64,000 nucleotides of DNA from Candidatus Krumholzibacteriia bacterium (GTDB taxonomy: Bacteria; Krumholzibacteriota; Krumholzibacteriia; WVZY01; JAKEHA01). Made by a program: the position numbers and the translations under genes. The notes under the pieces are model-generated. The model did no database searches. It was not told the origin of the DNA and saw only the letters and a list, made by a program, of their open reading frames with translations. Of this stretch, positions 44,871 through 53,787 are shown piece after piece. Position 1 is the stretch's first letter, and each line of letters starts with the position of its first letter. The stretch is from contig JAOUHG010000007.1 in assembly GCA_029865265.1 (NCBI GenBank), forward strand, positions 62,001-126,000, in the 5' to 3' direction.

Positions 44871-47231
44871 TCAGCGTAACAGCGAAATCGACTTCGTCAC
44901 CGACACGCCATTGCCGCTTATGCGCACCAGGTAGTTGCCGCTCCCGGCGTCCGCTCCGGTGCGCGTGGTGAGATCCCACACCGCCTGACCGGACGCATCG
45001 GCGGTTTGCGAGTGCACCAGTTCGCCCTCCAGGTTGTAGACTTCGATAGTCACCGGGCCATCGATGTTTTGAATCTTGAGCGCATCGGCTCCCCGCGAGG
45101 CGTAGACCGGGTTCGGATACAGGTACACGCGCGACAGGTCCGACGAGGCTGTGCTGGACTCCACCAGATCCACCACCGACAGTCCTCCGTACGTCCCCAC
45201 GTAGAGCCGGTCGTTGGCGAGGTCCATCCTCAGCACCTGGCAGCTGGCGTGGGCCAGCGGTGAAATGATGTCGAGCGGGTAGCGCAGGCCGGAGAGCGCG
45301 ATGAACCCCGCCGCGGTGGTATACGCGTCGATGTCGCCTTCGTCGTCGAAGGCGATGCGATTGAGCCCGAAATCGGTGGCCACCCAGAGATTCTGATCGG
45401 CGTCGAGCGCCACGTCGCGCACCTGGTCGTTGAGGATGCCAGGGCTGGTGCCGGTGTAGACCGGGATGCGGCGCGTGCTGCCCGACTCGTAACGGAACAG
45501 GCCCGCCGAGGTTGCAATCCACAACACGCGGTCGCTGCGCAGCGCGAGCGCGTTCACCTCCGCCTCCGCCGGCAGCCCGTTGCCGCGCGAAACCGGCGTG
45601 GCCCAGACGTCGTTGGACGCGTTGCTCAGGTTGGGCCAGTCGTAGCCGCCGTGGCTCCACACCTGCACCCCTACCTCGCGCAGGGCGACGTACGCAAAAC
45701 TGGAACCGAATTCGACGTCGGTGACGTTGCCCGAGAGCATGCGCGCGTCCTTGCCCGGATTCATCTGGAACCACGCGCTGCGGTCCTCCCTGAGGATCTG
45801 GATGCCCCACCACCCGCTGGACGAATAGAACTCGTCGGACAGGAACCAGCGGTTGCCGGCCGGGTCTTCCACCGCGAGTTGCAGATTGAGCGAGCCGAGC
45901 CCGTCGCCGCCACCGGAGAGGATGTCGTTGCGCTCCCAGACGTCGTTGCCGTAGTTGGCGTCGCGACCGTCGTCCAGCGTGTCCAGCGGCCTGGGATTGG
46001 TGGGGTTGGAGAGCGTGCAGAACCACTTGAGACCGCTGCGATCGGCGAGCAGGGTGACGTTGGAGAACTGGTTGCTGGGCAGCTGGATGCCGGGACGGGA
46101 GGAGTTGTAGTTCATCCAGGTCCCCGCCGGTGTCAGCTTGCCCACGTAAAAATTACGGAACGAGGCCCACATCGATCCGTCGATGTCCTGCGAGAGCCGG
46201 ATCACGTCGTTGGCTCCCGGCGTGTTTGGAAACACATTCTCCATGCTTGTACCGTCAAAACGAATCATGCCTGGACCACGGCGGTCCTGCAGCACGATGC
46301 CACCCGCGTACACGTCGCCGTTCGACTCCACGCTCAAGCCCCGCATCAGGTTGGCGCCGTTGCCGCCGGTGAACCCGTAGCGCACCAGCACCGAGTCGGC
46401 TCGAAATATCGTCCAGCTCGCGCCGGTGCCGGTGTAGCGGAACAGGTTGCGCGTGCTGCCGCCCCACATGGTGGTCCCGTCCCAGAACAGGGACTGCATG
46501 GCGCGCGTGTCGGGTCCGATGTCGGTCCACGAACTGTCCGACGGATCCAGCCGCCAGACGCCGTCGCTGGTGCCCACCCAGATGCGCGAACCGTCCGTGC
46601 CCAGCACCGCCGCCTCGGACGGTCCCCCGCTGGGCTGGCGCAGCAGGCCCAGGCGGTCGAGCACCGCGATCCCGCCGTCGGTGGCCATCAATACGACGTC
46701 ACCGTCCGGCAGCACGTCGTTGACGTCGTCGGCGGGCAGTCCGTCGCGCGCGAAGTAGCGCGCGGAGGCAAAGTCGTTGCGAATCGTTCCCGCGCCCGGC
46801 GTGGCGCCGTACACCACATCGGCATCCCACAGCGCCACCGAGTGGATGGAATTGCTGGACAGCCCGTCGATCTGCTCATTGAGCGAGCGCAACAGGGTGA
46901 GTCCGTTGGCCGAAAGGCGCACCTTGGCGACGCCGATGTCCTCGGTGCCGATATACAGCAGTCCGTCCGGGGTGAAGGCGAGACAGGTGAGGGCATTGGA
47001 GGGCAGGCCGTCGGTGTTGTCAAACTGCTGGAACGTCCCGCGCGCGGGGTCATACACCAGCAGCCCACCGTAGGTCGCCATGTAGAGACGGCCGTCACGC
47101 GAGACCACCTCGTTGATCGCGCTGGCATCGATGTGATTGCGCCACGAGAACTGCGCGGCACCCGCGCTGGGGATCAGTGACACCACAACGCCCACCACCA
47201 GGGCCGGACACGTCGCGCGTGAAAGAGTCAT
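44871..47231 (-). CDS. PorZ-like secreted two-component-regulator propeller protein with T9SS C-terminal domain
   Basis: The product is 786 aa. A signal peptide (LVVGVVVSLIPSAGAAQ) is followed by repeated propeller blades with GGLLVYDPARGTFQQFDNTDGL, ALTCLAFTPDGLLYIGTEDIG, INRIAFDDE-like and LWIATSAGLFRYESG motifs, then YLYPNPVYASRG and a final ~85-residue T9SS-type domain ending SVTKSISLLR. Signal peptide, two propellers, C-terminal domain and total length are those of P. gingivalis PorZ (about 776 aa), which delivers anionic LPS to the T9SS sortase. Ordinary propeller proteins with the same C-terminal domain are the alternative. ATG at 47231 overlaps the upstream stop (ATGA). Confidence 0.65.
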   Translation of the reverse strand: MTLSRATCPALVVGVVVSLIPSAGAAQFSWRNHIDASAINEVVSRDGRLYMATYGGLLVYDPARGTFQQFDNTDGLPSNALTCLAFTPDGLLYIGTEDIGVAKVRLSANGLTLLRSLNEQIDGLSSNSIHSVALWDADVVYGATPGAGTIRNDFASARYFARDGLPADDVNDVLPDGDVVLMATDGGIAVLDRLGLLRQPSGGPSEAAVLGTDGSRIWVGTSDGVWRLDPSDSSWTDIGPDTRAMQSLFWDGTTMWGGSTRNLFRYTGTGASWTIFRADSVLVRYGFTGGNGANLMRGLSVESNGDVYAGGIVLQDRRGPGMIRFDGTSMENVFPNTPGANDVIRLSQDIDGSMWASFRNFYVGKLTPAGTWMNYNSSRPGIQLPSNQFSNVTLLADRSGLKWFCTLSNPTNPRPLDTLDDGRDANYGNDVWERNDILSGGGDGLGSLNLQLAVEDPAGNRWFLSDEFYSSSGWWGIQILREDRSAWFQMNPGKDARMLSGNVTDVEFGSSFAYVALREVGVQVWSHGGYDWPNLSNASNDVWATPVSRGNGLPAEAEVNALALRSDRVLWIATSAGLFRYESGSTRRIPVYTGTSPGILNDQVRDVALDADQNLWVATDFGLNRIAFDDEGDIDAYTTAAGFIALSGLRYPLDIISPLAHASCQVLRMDLANDRLYVGTYGGLSVVDLVESSTASSDLSRVYLYPNPVYASRGADALKIQNIDGPVTIEVYNLEGELVHSQTADASGQAVWDLTTRTGADAGSGNYLVRISGNGVSVTKSISLLR

Positions 47232-49345
47232 GGTTCCATCCGTCCGCCATTGGCGGTGATATCCAGCAGGCGGCGGCGGCCCCGGATCATGCGCGCGAGC
47301 GTCGCCACCAGTATCTTCGCGTCGTTCATCAGCGACCAGTCCTGCACGTAGGCGGCGTCGCGCACGAACAGATCCTCGCGCCCGATCACGGCCGCCCCCT
47401 CGCGCCAATGCCCCGTCACGCCGGGCCGCACTTCGAAGCGCACCCGGCCCACGCGCCCCACGTACCGTGCTTCGCCGGGGGGCAATGGGTACGGTCCCAC
47501 AATACTCATCTTGCCGATGACGACCAGCCAGAACAGGGGAAAATTGACGAAGTCGGACGGCCCATCCGTCCGGCCGCTCCCCGCAATGGGGAGGGCGAGG
47601 GGCTCCCCGCGGGCTCCCAGGCGCTCCAGCACCGTGAACGGCTTGCGCGCCCGCGAAAAAGCGTACAGGGAGTATAGCACATGGAACGGCGCCGAGACCA
47701 CGGCGAAGACCGTCCCGGTCACCAGGTCGAGCGCGCGTTTGGCGAAGCGGTCCAGCAGGTAACGCGTGTCGCGCGGAAAGAAGATGATGGGCCTCCCCTG
47801 CAACTCCGACACCCGGGCCTGGTGGAACACCAGTGTCGCGTAGCCGGTGAGCATGGTGACGTCGATGACGCGGCGGCGGCCCATGGCCACCACTTCGGCC
47901 AGCTGCGCGTCCGACACCGATCCCGGCAACACAACCACCTGCTGCAACCGGTAGCGTTCCACGATCTTCTCGAGGTCCTCCAGCGGTCCCAGCGTGCCGG
48001 TCAGGATGCTATCACTCTGCCCCGCCGTGTCGACGATTCCCACCACGTCGAAGCCGAGTTCGTCGTCCTGCATGAGCTTCAACTCGATGTCACGCGCCTC
48101 CGCCTTGGGCCCTACCACGCACACCCGCTTCAGGTCCACCTTGAGCACCAGCAGGCGGCGGTGCAGCCGGCGCACACCGTAGCGCAGCAGCCAGTCGAAC
48201 AGAATCGCAAATGGCACCATGAACGCAACCACCATGCGCGAATAGGTGCGGATCTGTGACAGGTAGGTGCTGGTCATGAGCAGGACGGACGCGAACACGA
48301 TGGCACGGCCGATGAGAAAGAGCTCGTCCACCGGTCGCGTCTCGCGACGGATGCGATACAACCCCAGCGCGAGGAAGGTGAACACGAACAGCAGATTCTC
48401 GAAGACGACGAACCGCTCGTAGGCCTGCACCGGGAACATGGGGTTGGTGAACAGCGTCCCCAGCGCCACGCGCAGGTAGTACGCGGCCAGGAAGGCAGCG
48501 TTGAACGCGACCACGTCGAGCAGCAGAAACAAGACCACCTTGCCCACTTCGCGATAGCGCTTCAGGAAGTAGAAGAGTGCGTTCCACTTCTCGTAGTAGC
48601 GGAAGAGGCTCACCAGATGCGCCACGAAGGAGCGGTTCAGCACCGCCTGCGCGCTCTCGCGCTGGTAGCCGTGTTCCACCACCGCGTCGGCAACGTAGTA
48701 GACGCGGAGTCCCTTCTGCGCCATGCGGTAGCACCAGTCCACGTCCTCGAAGTACAGAAAGAAGCGCTCGTCCATCATACCCACACTGTCCACCGCCTCC
48801 CGCCGCACCAGCATGGCCGCGCCGATGAGCCAGTCCACCTGCCGCGTGGAGGCATGGTCGAAGTCCAGCATGAGGTGCTCGCGCACCGCGCTCTCGTCGC
48901 GGAAGATCTTCCCCAGCGGGGTACGCCGCATCAGCAGCACGCGGAAGGTATAGAAGCGCCGGCAGGAGAGCTGCACGGTACCGTCGTGGAACACGAGCTT
49001 CGGGCCCACGATGCCCGCGTCCGGCGTGCGCTCCATGAAGTCCACCAGCTTCTGCACCGACCCACGCCGCACCACCGTGTCGGGATTGAGGATGAACAGG
49101 TAGCGACCGCGCGCGCGCCGGATGCCGATGTTCACGCCCTTGGAATACCCCAGGTTCTCGCGCCCCGCGTGCAGCGTGGCCCACGGATAGCGTTCACGCA
49201 CCACATCCGGCGTGCCGTCCGCGCTGGCGTTGTCCACCACCACCACCTCCAGCATCCCGGCCGCGGCCTCGGCGGCCAGCGAATCGAGACAGGCACCGAT
49301 GACGCCGGCGCTGTTGTAGGTGACGATGATGACCGAGGTTTGCAC
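47228..49345 (-). CDS. GT2 glycosyltransferase fused to a degenerate polyprenyl-phosphate sugar transferase
   Basis: The product is 705 aa. Residues 1-~235 are a GT-A rhamnosyltransferase-like GT2 (SVIIVTYNSAGVIGACLDSL, VVDNASADGT, the DxD-type NPDT, GAAMLVRREAVDSVG, FEDVDWCYRMAQKG). Residues ~265-400 contain four membrane segments and ~415-520 a Rossmann domain (RVCVVGPKAEARDIELKL), as in WbaP/WcaJ. Residues ~550-700 resemble the sugar-transferase domain (FAKRALDLVTGTVFA, GKMSIVGPYPLPPGEA, RPGVTGHW). The catalytic Asp-Glu of DELPQ is Val600-Asn601 and the KFRTM motif is missing, so this part probably does not transfer phosphosugar. GTG start. Confidence 0.75.
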   Translation of the reverse strand: MQTSVIIVTYNSAGVIGACLDSLAAEAAAGMLEVVVVDNASADGTPDVVRERYPWATLHAGRENLGYSKGVNIGIRRARGRYLFILNPDTVVRRGSVQKLVDFMERTPDAGIVGPKLVFHDGTVQLSCRRFYTFRVLLMRRTPLGKIFRDESAVREHLMLDFDHASTRQVDWLIGAAMLVRREAVDSVGMMDERFFLYFEDVDWCYRMAQKGLRVYYVADAVVEHGYQRESAQAVLNRSFVAHLVSLFRYYEKWNALFYFLKRYREVGKVVLFLLLDVVAFNAAFLAAYYLRVALGTLFTNPMFPVQAYERFVVFENLLFVFTFLALGLYRIRRETRPVDELFLIGRAIVFASVLLMTSTYLSQIRTYSRMVVAFMVPFAILFDWLLRYGVRRLHRRLLVLKVDLKRVCVVGPKAEARDIELKLMQDDELGFDVVGIVDTAGQSDSILTGTLGPLEDLEKIVERYRLQQVVVLPGSVSDAQLAEVVAMGRRRVIDVTMLTGYATLVFHQARVSELQGRPIIFFPRDTRYLLDRFAKRALDLVTGTVFAVVSAPFHVLYSLYAFSRARKPFTVLERLGARGEPLALPIAGSGRTDGPSDFVNFPLFWLVVIGKMSIVGPYPLPPGEARYVGRVGRVRFEVRPGVTGHWREGAAVIGREDLFVRDAAYVQDWSLMNDAKILVATLARMIRGRRRLLDITANGGRMEP

Positions 49346-49348
49346 CGC

Positions 49349-50068
49349 TCAGGGAATCCTTCTGAAGATCGACGCGAAACGCAGCTTCCACACCATGAAG
49401 GCCGCCTCCCACACGATGCGCCGGGACATCTTGGAGGTTCCCACCAGGCGATCGGTGAAGACGATGGGGATTTCCACCATGCGGTAGCCGCGCTTCCACA
49501 CGTGAAAATTCATTTCGATCTGAAAGGAGTATCCGTCGCTGCGCACGTCCTGCAACGGCAGGGCCGCAAGCACCTCGCGCCGGAAGCATTTGAATCCGCC
49601 GGTGGCATCGTGCAGGGGAAGCCCGGTGATGATGCGCGTATAAATGTTGGCGGACACGCTGAGGATCAGCCGCGAGAGCGGCCAGTTGACAACGGTGACG
49701 CCGCGCGCGTAACGCGAACCGATCACCAGGTCGAAGTCGGGAATGCGCGCGAGGAACTCCGGAATCGCGCTGGGGTTGTGCGAGAAATCGGCGTCCATCT
49801 CGAATATGTAGCGTGCGTCGGTATGCGCGAGCGCCCAGGTGAAACCCGCTATGTAGGCACCACCCAGGCCCGCCTTCTCGGGCCGGTGCAGCACGTGCAG
49901 GCGCGGCTCGCGCCTGGCCCATTCGTCCACGAAGGTCCCGGTGCCGTCGGGAGAGTTGTCGTCCACCACCAGGATGTGCAGATCCAGCGGCAGCGCCAGC
50001 AGCGCGTCCACCAGCCGCGCGATATTCTCGCGCTCATTATAGGTGGGAACTACAACGAGCGTTTCCAC
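49349..50068 (-). CDS. Polyprenol monophosphomannose synthase-like GT2
   Basis: The product is 239 aa, a soluble GT-A enzyme of the DPM1 type: VVVPTYNERENIARLVDALL, LVVDDNSPDGTGTFV, FEMDADFSHNPSAIP (DxD), VIGSRYARGVTVVNWPL and the C-terminal IPIVFTDRLVGTSKMSRRI. It would make a polyprenyl-phosphate sugar donor for periplasmic GT-C enzymes such as those at 36942 and 55730. GTG at 50068 with GGGAG four bases before; overlaps the YfhO gene by 19 bases. Confidence 0.85.
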   Translation of the reverse strand: METLVVVPTYNERENIARLVDALLALPLDLHILVVDDNSPDGTGTFVDEWARREPRLHVLHRPEKAGLGGAYIAGFTWALAHTDARYIFEMDADFSHNPSAIPEFLARIPDFDLVIGSRYARGVTVVNWPLSRLILSVSANIYTRIITGLPLHDATGGFKCFRREVLAALPLQDVRSDGYSFQIEMNFHVWKRGYRMVEIPIVFTDRLVGTSKMSRRIVWEAAFMVWKLRFASIFRRIP

Positions 50069-52587
50069 CGCGCTCCCTTTCGGCGCGTGACCCACGACGC
50101 CACCAGCACCAGCAGCGTGAGTACGAAAGCGCCGATCGAAATGCCGGCGCTCTTCTCGATCAACGAGCGGTCGTAGACGAAGACCACCTCGTGGTGTCCG
50201 GCCGGCAGCGCCAGCGCGCGCAGCACGCCGTTGGCGCGCAACACCTCGACGGGCGCACCGTTCACCGTGGCCTTCCAGTCGGGATAGAACACCTCGCTCA
50301 CCACCAGGAGGCCGGGGCGGTCCATGTCCACCGCGAAGGCCACCTCGTCCATGGTGCGGCGGGTCTCGACCGCCGCGGCACTGCTGTCCCCCGCCTCGGG
50401 GCGCAGCGGCGGCTCGCGATCCAGGTACACCATTCGCCTCGGATCGAACCCGGGCTGCGCGATGGCCTCCAGCACCTGCTCGGAACCGGCCACGCGGTAA
50501 TCGCCCACCACCCACGCGCGCGGCAGCGCACCCGTATTCTCGTAGATGGCCCGCGGCTGGCCCTCGAAATCGCGCCCCGTCCACAACGGTTGCAGCTGCG
50601 GGTGATCGGGCAGGCGCGCCCCCGCCACCACGTAGCGCACGTTCATCATGTCCAGCAGCGCGAAGCTGCCGTTGGCCAGCGCGCCGGCAAAGGCGGGCAG
50701 GAATGCATCGTACGCCGAAAGCTTGGCCGGGTGGTACCCGCCCACCGACGAGATGTCGAACACCATGAACCGGTTGGACGCGAACAGCGCCGAGAAGGGC
50801 CGCTGCGGGCTGTCCATGGGAAACACGCGGAACGTCCCCTCCTGCTGCTGCAGGAAGGTCATCATGTCGTCTGTCTGCAGATAGCGCTGCGTGTCGGGTT
50901 TGTCACGGATGATGCGGTACGCGTCGTGGGAGCGGAATACCTCGGGGTGGAGGATGAAGCGATCCACACGGTGGTAGTCCACCGCGCCCAGCAGCAGCAC
51001 CAGCAGGCACAGCGTTACCGCGCTCATCCTGCGCATCGATGCGAACGCGAACACGGCGGCGGCGAGTGTCAGGGCGAGCAACCCGATCTGCACGAAGTCC
51101 GCCGCGATGAAGCCACCCGCCAGCCGCGCCACCATGCGCTGCTCCTCGGGGTTCTGGGTGGCGCGCACCTTTCCCGCAGCCGCCGACACGAATCCGTCCG
51201 TCCAGTACCCGTGCGAGAAGATCGCCACCAGGAAGAGCACCCCCGCCGCCATCAGCCCGCGCAGGGCCCAGCGGCGCAACTGCGTGCGGTCGCTGCGGAT
51301 CAACGCGTCCAGTCCCGCCGCGAACAGTCCGATCACGGCCAGTTGCTGCACGATGAGGATCATCACCGGCACGCGGAACTTGCTGAAGTAGGGCAGGAAC
51401 TTGAAGAGCAGGTCGTAGACCGGCGGAAAGAACTTGCCGAAGGAGACCACCGTGGCAAACAGGGCGACGAAGGCGAGAAACAACACCCAGCGCGTGCGCG
51501 CAGCGAACAGGGCGACGAGCGCAAATGCACTCACCACGATGCCCAGATAGTTGGGGTAGTCGGTGAACGGCATGTGGCCGAGGTAGAGTTCCTTGCCGAA
51601 GCCGTAGGAGAACGGCGCCACGAAGGTGAGCGTCTCCGCGGGGTGCAGGCTCCACGAGGTGGCGTAGCCGTAGTCCAGGCCGCCCGCCGCGGATGCGCCG
51701 CGGATGGAGTACTGCGCGTAGTCGTGCACCGGCAGGTAGAGCACGGCGCACATGGCCAGCGACAGCGCGACGATCACCGCCAGCGCTCCGGCGGCGAAAC
51801 CGCTCCCGGCCAGCGCGCGCCCCGGCGCGCGCTCGCGCAGTCCGTCGACGATGCGCGCGGTGCCGAAGAACAGCAGGTGCAGCCCCACCAGCAGGTAGGT
51901 GTAGTAGCTCACCTGCAGGTGACCGCGCAGCATCGAGAAACCGAGCACCAGCGCGAGCGCGGCCCCGTTGGCGACCAGGCCCTTTCCCCGCCAGATGCGG
52001 TCCCAGAACAGCAGCGCGAAGGGCAGGTAGGCGACCGCGCACGCCTGGCTGCCGTGGCCGTTCGCACCCACCGCCACCAGGTTCGGCATCCACATCATCA
52101 GCACGCCGGCCACGATGGCCGCGGCACGGGTGACACCGCGGTCGGCCAGCAGCAGGTAGGTGCCCAGGCCGGTGAGAAAGGTGTGGAAGAGCAGCCAGGT
52201 GTACTCCGGAAAGAAGAGCGCGCGGCGCAGAAAGCCGACCACGAAGTTGACCGGGTAGATCCAGGGCGTGTACGACAGGCTGCCGAAGCTGGGCATGCCC
52301 GAAAACAGGTAGGGGTTCCACACCGGATAGGAACCGGCGGCGAGTGCCTTCTCCCCCACCGCGGCGAAGCTCGCCGCGGCCTGGTTGTCGCTGGCGAAGA
52401 ACACCTTCCCGCCGAACACGAGTTCGCGGTACAGGAAGGCGATGGCGAGCATCATCACCGCGGCCGCCACGAGGAACACCCCTTTCGGGGTGTACAGGAA
52501 GCGGATCCCGGAGGACCCGGTGGCCGCCACGTCGGGGCGCGGCTTCGCGGCCGCAGCCCGGTTGGATCTGGAACTCTTTGCGGGCAT
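50050..52587 (-). CDS. YfhO-family membrane protein
   Basis: The product is 845 aa. About 12 membrane segments occupy residues ~35-520, with the family motifs FASDNQAAASFAAV, YPVWNPYLFSGMPSFGSL and MLRGHLQVSYYTYLLVGLH. The C-terminal part is a large periplasmic domain (FRVFPMDSPQRPFSALFASN, MNVRYVVAGARLPD, GLLVVSEVFYPDWKATVNGA) ending in one more helix. YfhO proteins are GT-C-like and in Gram-positives glycosylate lipoteichoic acid; here a role in surface glycan modification is inferred. ATG at 52587 chosen because a promoter ends just before it; a longer reading to 52632 is possible. Confidence 0.78.
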   Translation of the reverse strand: MPAKSSRSNRAAAAKPRPDVAATGSSGIRFLYTPKGVFLVAAAVMMLAIAFLYRELVFGGKVFFASDNQAAASFAAVGEKALAAGSYPVWNPYLFSGMPSFGSLSYTPWIYPVNFVVGFLRRALFFPEYTWLLFHTFLTGLGTYLLLADRGVTRAAAIVAGVLMMWMPNLVAVGANGHGSQACAVAYLPFALLFWDRIWRGKGLVANGAALALVLGFSMLRGHLQVSYYTYLLVGLHLLFFGTARIVDGLRERAPGRALAGSGFAAGALAVIVALSLAMCAVLYLPVHDYAQYSIRGASAAGGLDYGYATSWSLHPAETLTFVAPFSYGFGKELYLGHMPFTDYPNYLGIVVSAFALVALFAARTRWVLFLAFVALFATVVSFGKFFPPVYDLLFKFLPYFSKFRVPVMILIVQQLAVIGLFAAGLDALIRSDRTQLRRWALRGLMAAGVLFLVAIFSHGYWTDGFVSAAAGKVRATQNPEEQRMVARLAGGFIAADFVQIGLLALTLAAAVFAFASMRRMSAVTLCLLVLLLGAVDYHRVDRFILHPEVFRSHDAYRIIRDKPDTQRYLQTDDMMTFLQQQEGTFRVFPMDSPQRPFSALFASNRFMVFDISSVGGYHPAKLSAYDAFLPAFAGALANGSFALLDMMNVRYVVAGARLPDHPQLQPLWTGRDFEGQPRAIYENTGALPRAWVVGDYRVAGSEQVLEAIAQPGFDPRRMVYLDREPPLRPEAGDSSAAAVETRRTMDEVAFAVDMDRPGLLVVSEVFYPDWKATVNGAPVEVLRANGVLRALALPAGHHEVVFVYDRSLIEKSAGISIGAFVLTLLVLVASWVTRRKGARWKRSL

Positions 52588-52606
52588 AGGAACGACGGTG
52601 GCCGCG

Positions 52607-52634
52607 ATGATACCACACTCACCGCCCGCCACAA
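52607..52634 (-). promoter_or_regulatory. Candidate internal promoter for the YfhO gene
   Basis: On the minus strand TTGTGG (52634-52629) and TATCAT (52612-52607) are 16 bases apart. The expected start near 52600 would leave only about 13 bases before the ATG, which lacks a ribosome site. Confidence 0.35.
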
Positions 52635-52644
52635 ATTGCGTTTT

Positions 52645-53787
52645 TTAAAGGGCTTGCTCGCCCGGTGCCCCCGCCGCGGCGGCCAGGATGGCCCCGGCAC
52701 ACCGGCTCCACGCGAATTCCCCCGCCCGGGCCCGGATGGCCTGCGCCATGCGCCCCCCCGCCTGCTCGGAGAAGAAGCGGACCATGGCCGCGGCCAGTGC
52801 CCCGGTATCCCCCGGGGCGACCACGTAACCGGTGACCCCGTCCGCCACCACGTCGGGCAACCCCCCCACCGCGGTCACGATGACCGGGCGCTCGAAGCTG
52901 AACGCGGTCTGCACGATGGCGCTCTGGGTGGCGCTCACGTAGGGCAGTACCACCACGTCCGCCGCGCGGAAGAAGCCGCCCACCGCCTCGTTGGGAACGT
53001 AGCGGTCCACCACGCGCACGCGCGCTTCGATGCCGAGGGAGCGGATGCGCGCGTCGTAGGGCGCGCGCGGCTCGTAGAACTCGCCCACCACCAGCAGCGT
53101 GCCGTCGATCTCCTCCGCGCACAGCGCGAACGCGTCGAGCAGCGCGCCCAGCCCCTTGTAGGGTCGCACCAGCCCGAAGAACAGCACCACGTTGCCGTCC
53201 ACGCCCAGGCGGGCGCGCGCGGTGGCGCGGTCCTCGGCGTTGCCGCCGAACAGGTCGAAGACCGGCATGGGATTGAACTTCACCACCGCGTCCGGTGTGA
53301 GCGCGGCGAGCGTTCGCCCGTCCTCGCGCGACTGCACCACGAAGGCGTGCGCACCGGCCAGCCCCCAGCGGGTCAGCACGCGGTCGATGGGGCTGGATTC
53401 GTGCGGAAGCACGTTGTGGCAGAGGAACACGATGCGCGCCTGCGAGCGTCGGCGGATTCGCCGGCACATGGCCCGGAACGCGGGCGCAAAGAACGGATGC
53501 CACCACTGGAACACCACCACGTCGGGCGCGAACGCGAGTACGTCGTCCGCGGCGCGCCGCCATGAGAACGGGTTGATGGAGTCGATCACGCGTGACGACG
53601 CAACCGGCAGTGTCGACGCGCTTTCGTCGAACTGGGTGCGGCCGGGAAACAGGAATCCAGGGTAGAGGCGGGAGAAGCCGGTGACATGCACCGCGTGCGA
53701 TCCGCTCAGTTCCCGGGCCAGCATGGCGGTGAAGTGGCTGATTCCCCCGCGGTAGGGGTGCACCGGCCCGACCAGGCAGATCCTCAT
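52645..53787 (-). CDS. GT4-family glycosyltransferase
   Basis: The product is 380 aa. GT-B fold: RICLVGPVHPYRGGISHFTA, VVFQWWHPFFAPAFRAMCRR, VFLCHNVLPHESSPIDR, FNPMPVFDLFG, then VLFFGLVRPYKGLGALLDAF, DRYVPNEAVGGFFRAADVVVLPY, SATQSAIVQTAFSFERPVIV and GGLPDVVADGVTGYVV. Retaining GT4; sugar unknown. ATG at 53787 overlaps the upstream stop (ATGA). Confidence 0.85.
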   Translation of the reverse strand: MRICLVGPVHPYRGGISHFTAMLARELSGSHAVHVTGFSRLYPGFLFPGRTQFDESASTLPVASSRVIDSINPFSWRRAADDVLAFAPDVVVFQWWHPFFAPAFRAMCRRIRRRSQARIVFLCHNVLPHESSPIDRVLTRWGLAGAHAFVVQSREDGRTLAALTPDAVVKFNPMPVFDLFGGNAEDRATARARLGVDGNVVLFFGLVRPYKGLGALLDAFALCAEEIDGTLLVVGEFYEPRAPYDARIRSLGIEARVRVVDRYVPNEAVGGFFRAADVVVLPYVSATQSAIVQTAFSFERPVIVTAVGGLPDVVADGVTGYVVAPGDTGALAAAMVRFFSEQAGGRMAQAIRARAGEFAWSRCAGAILAAAAGAPGEQAL

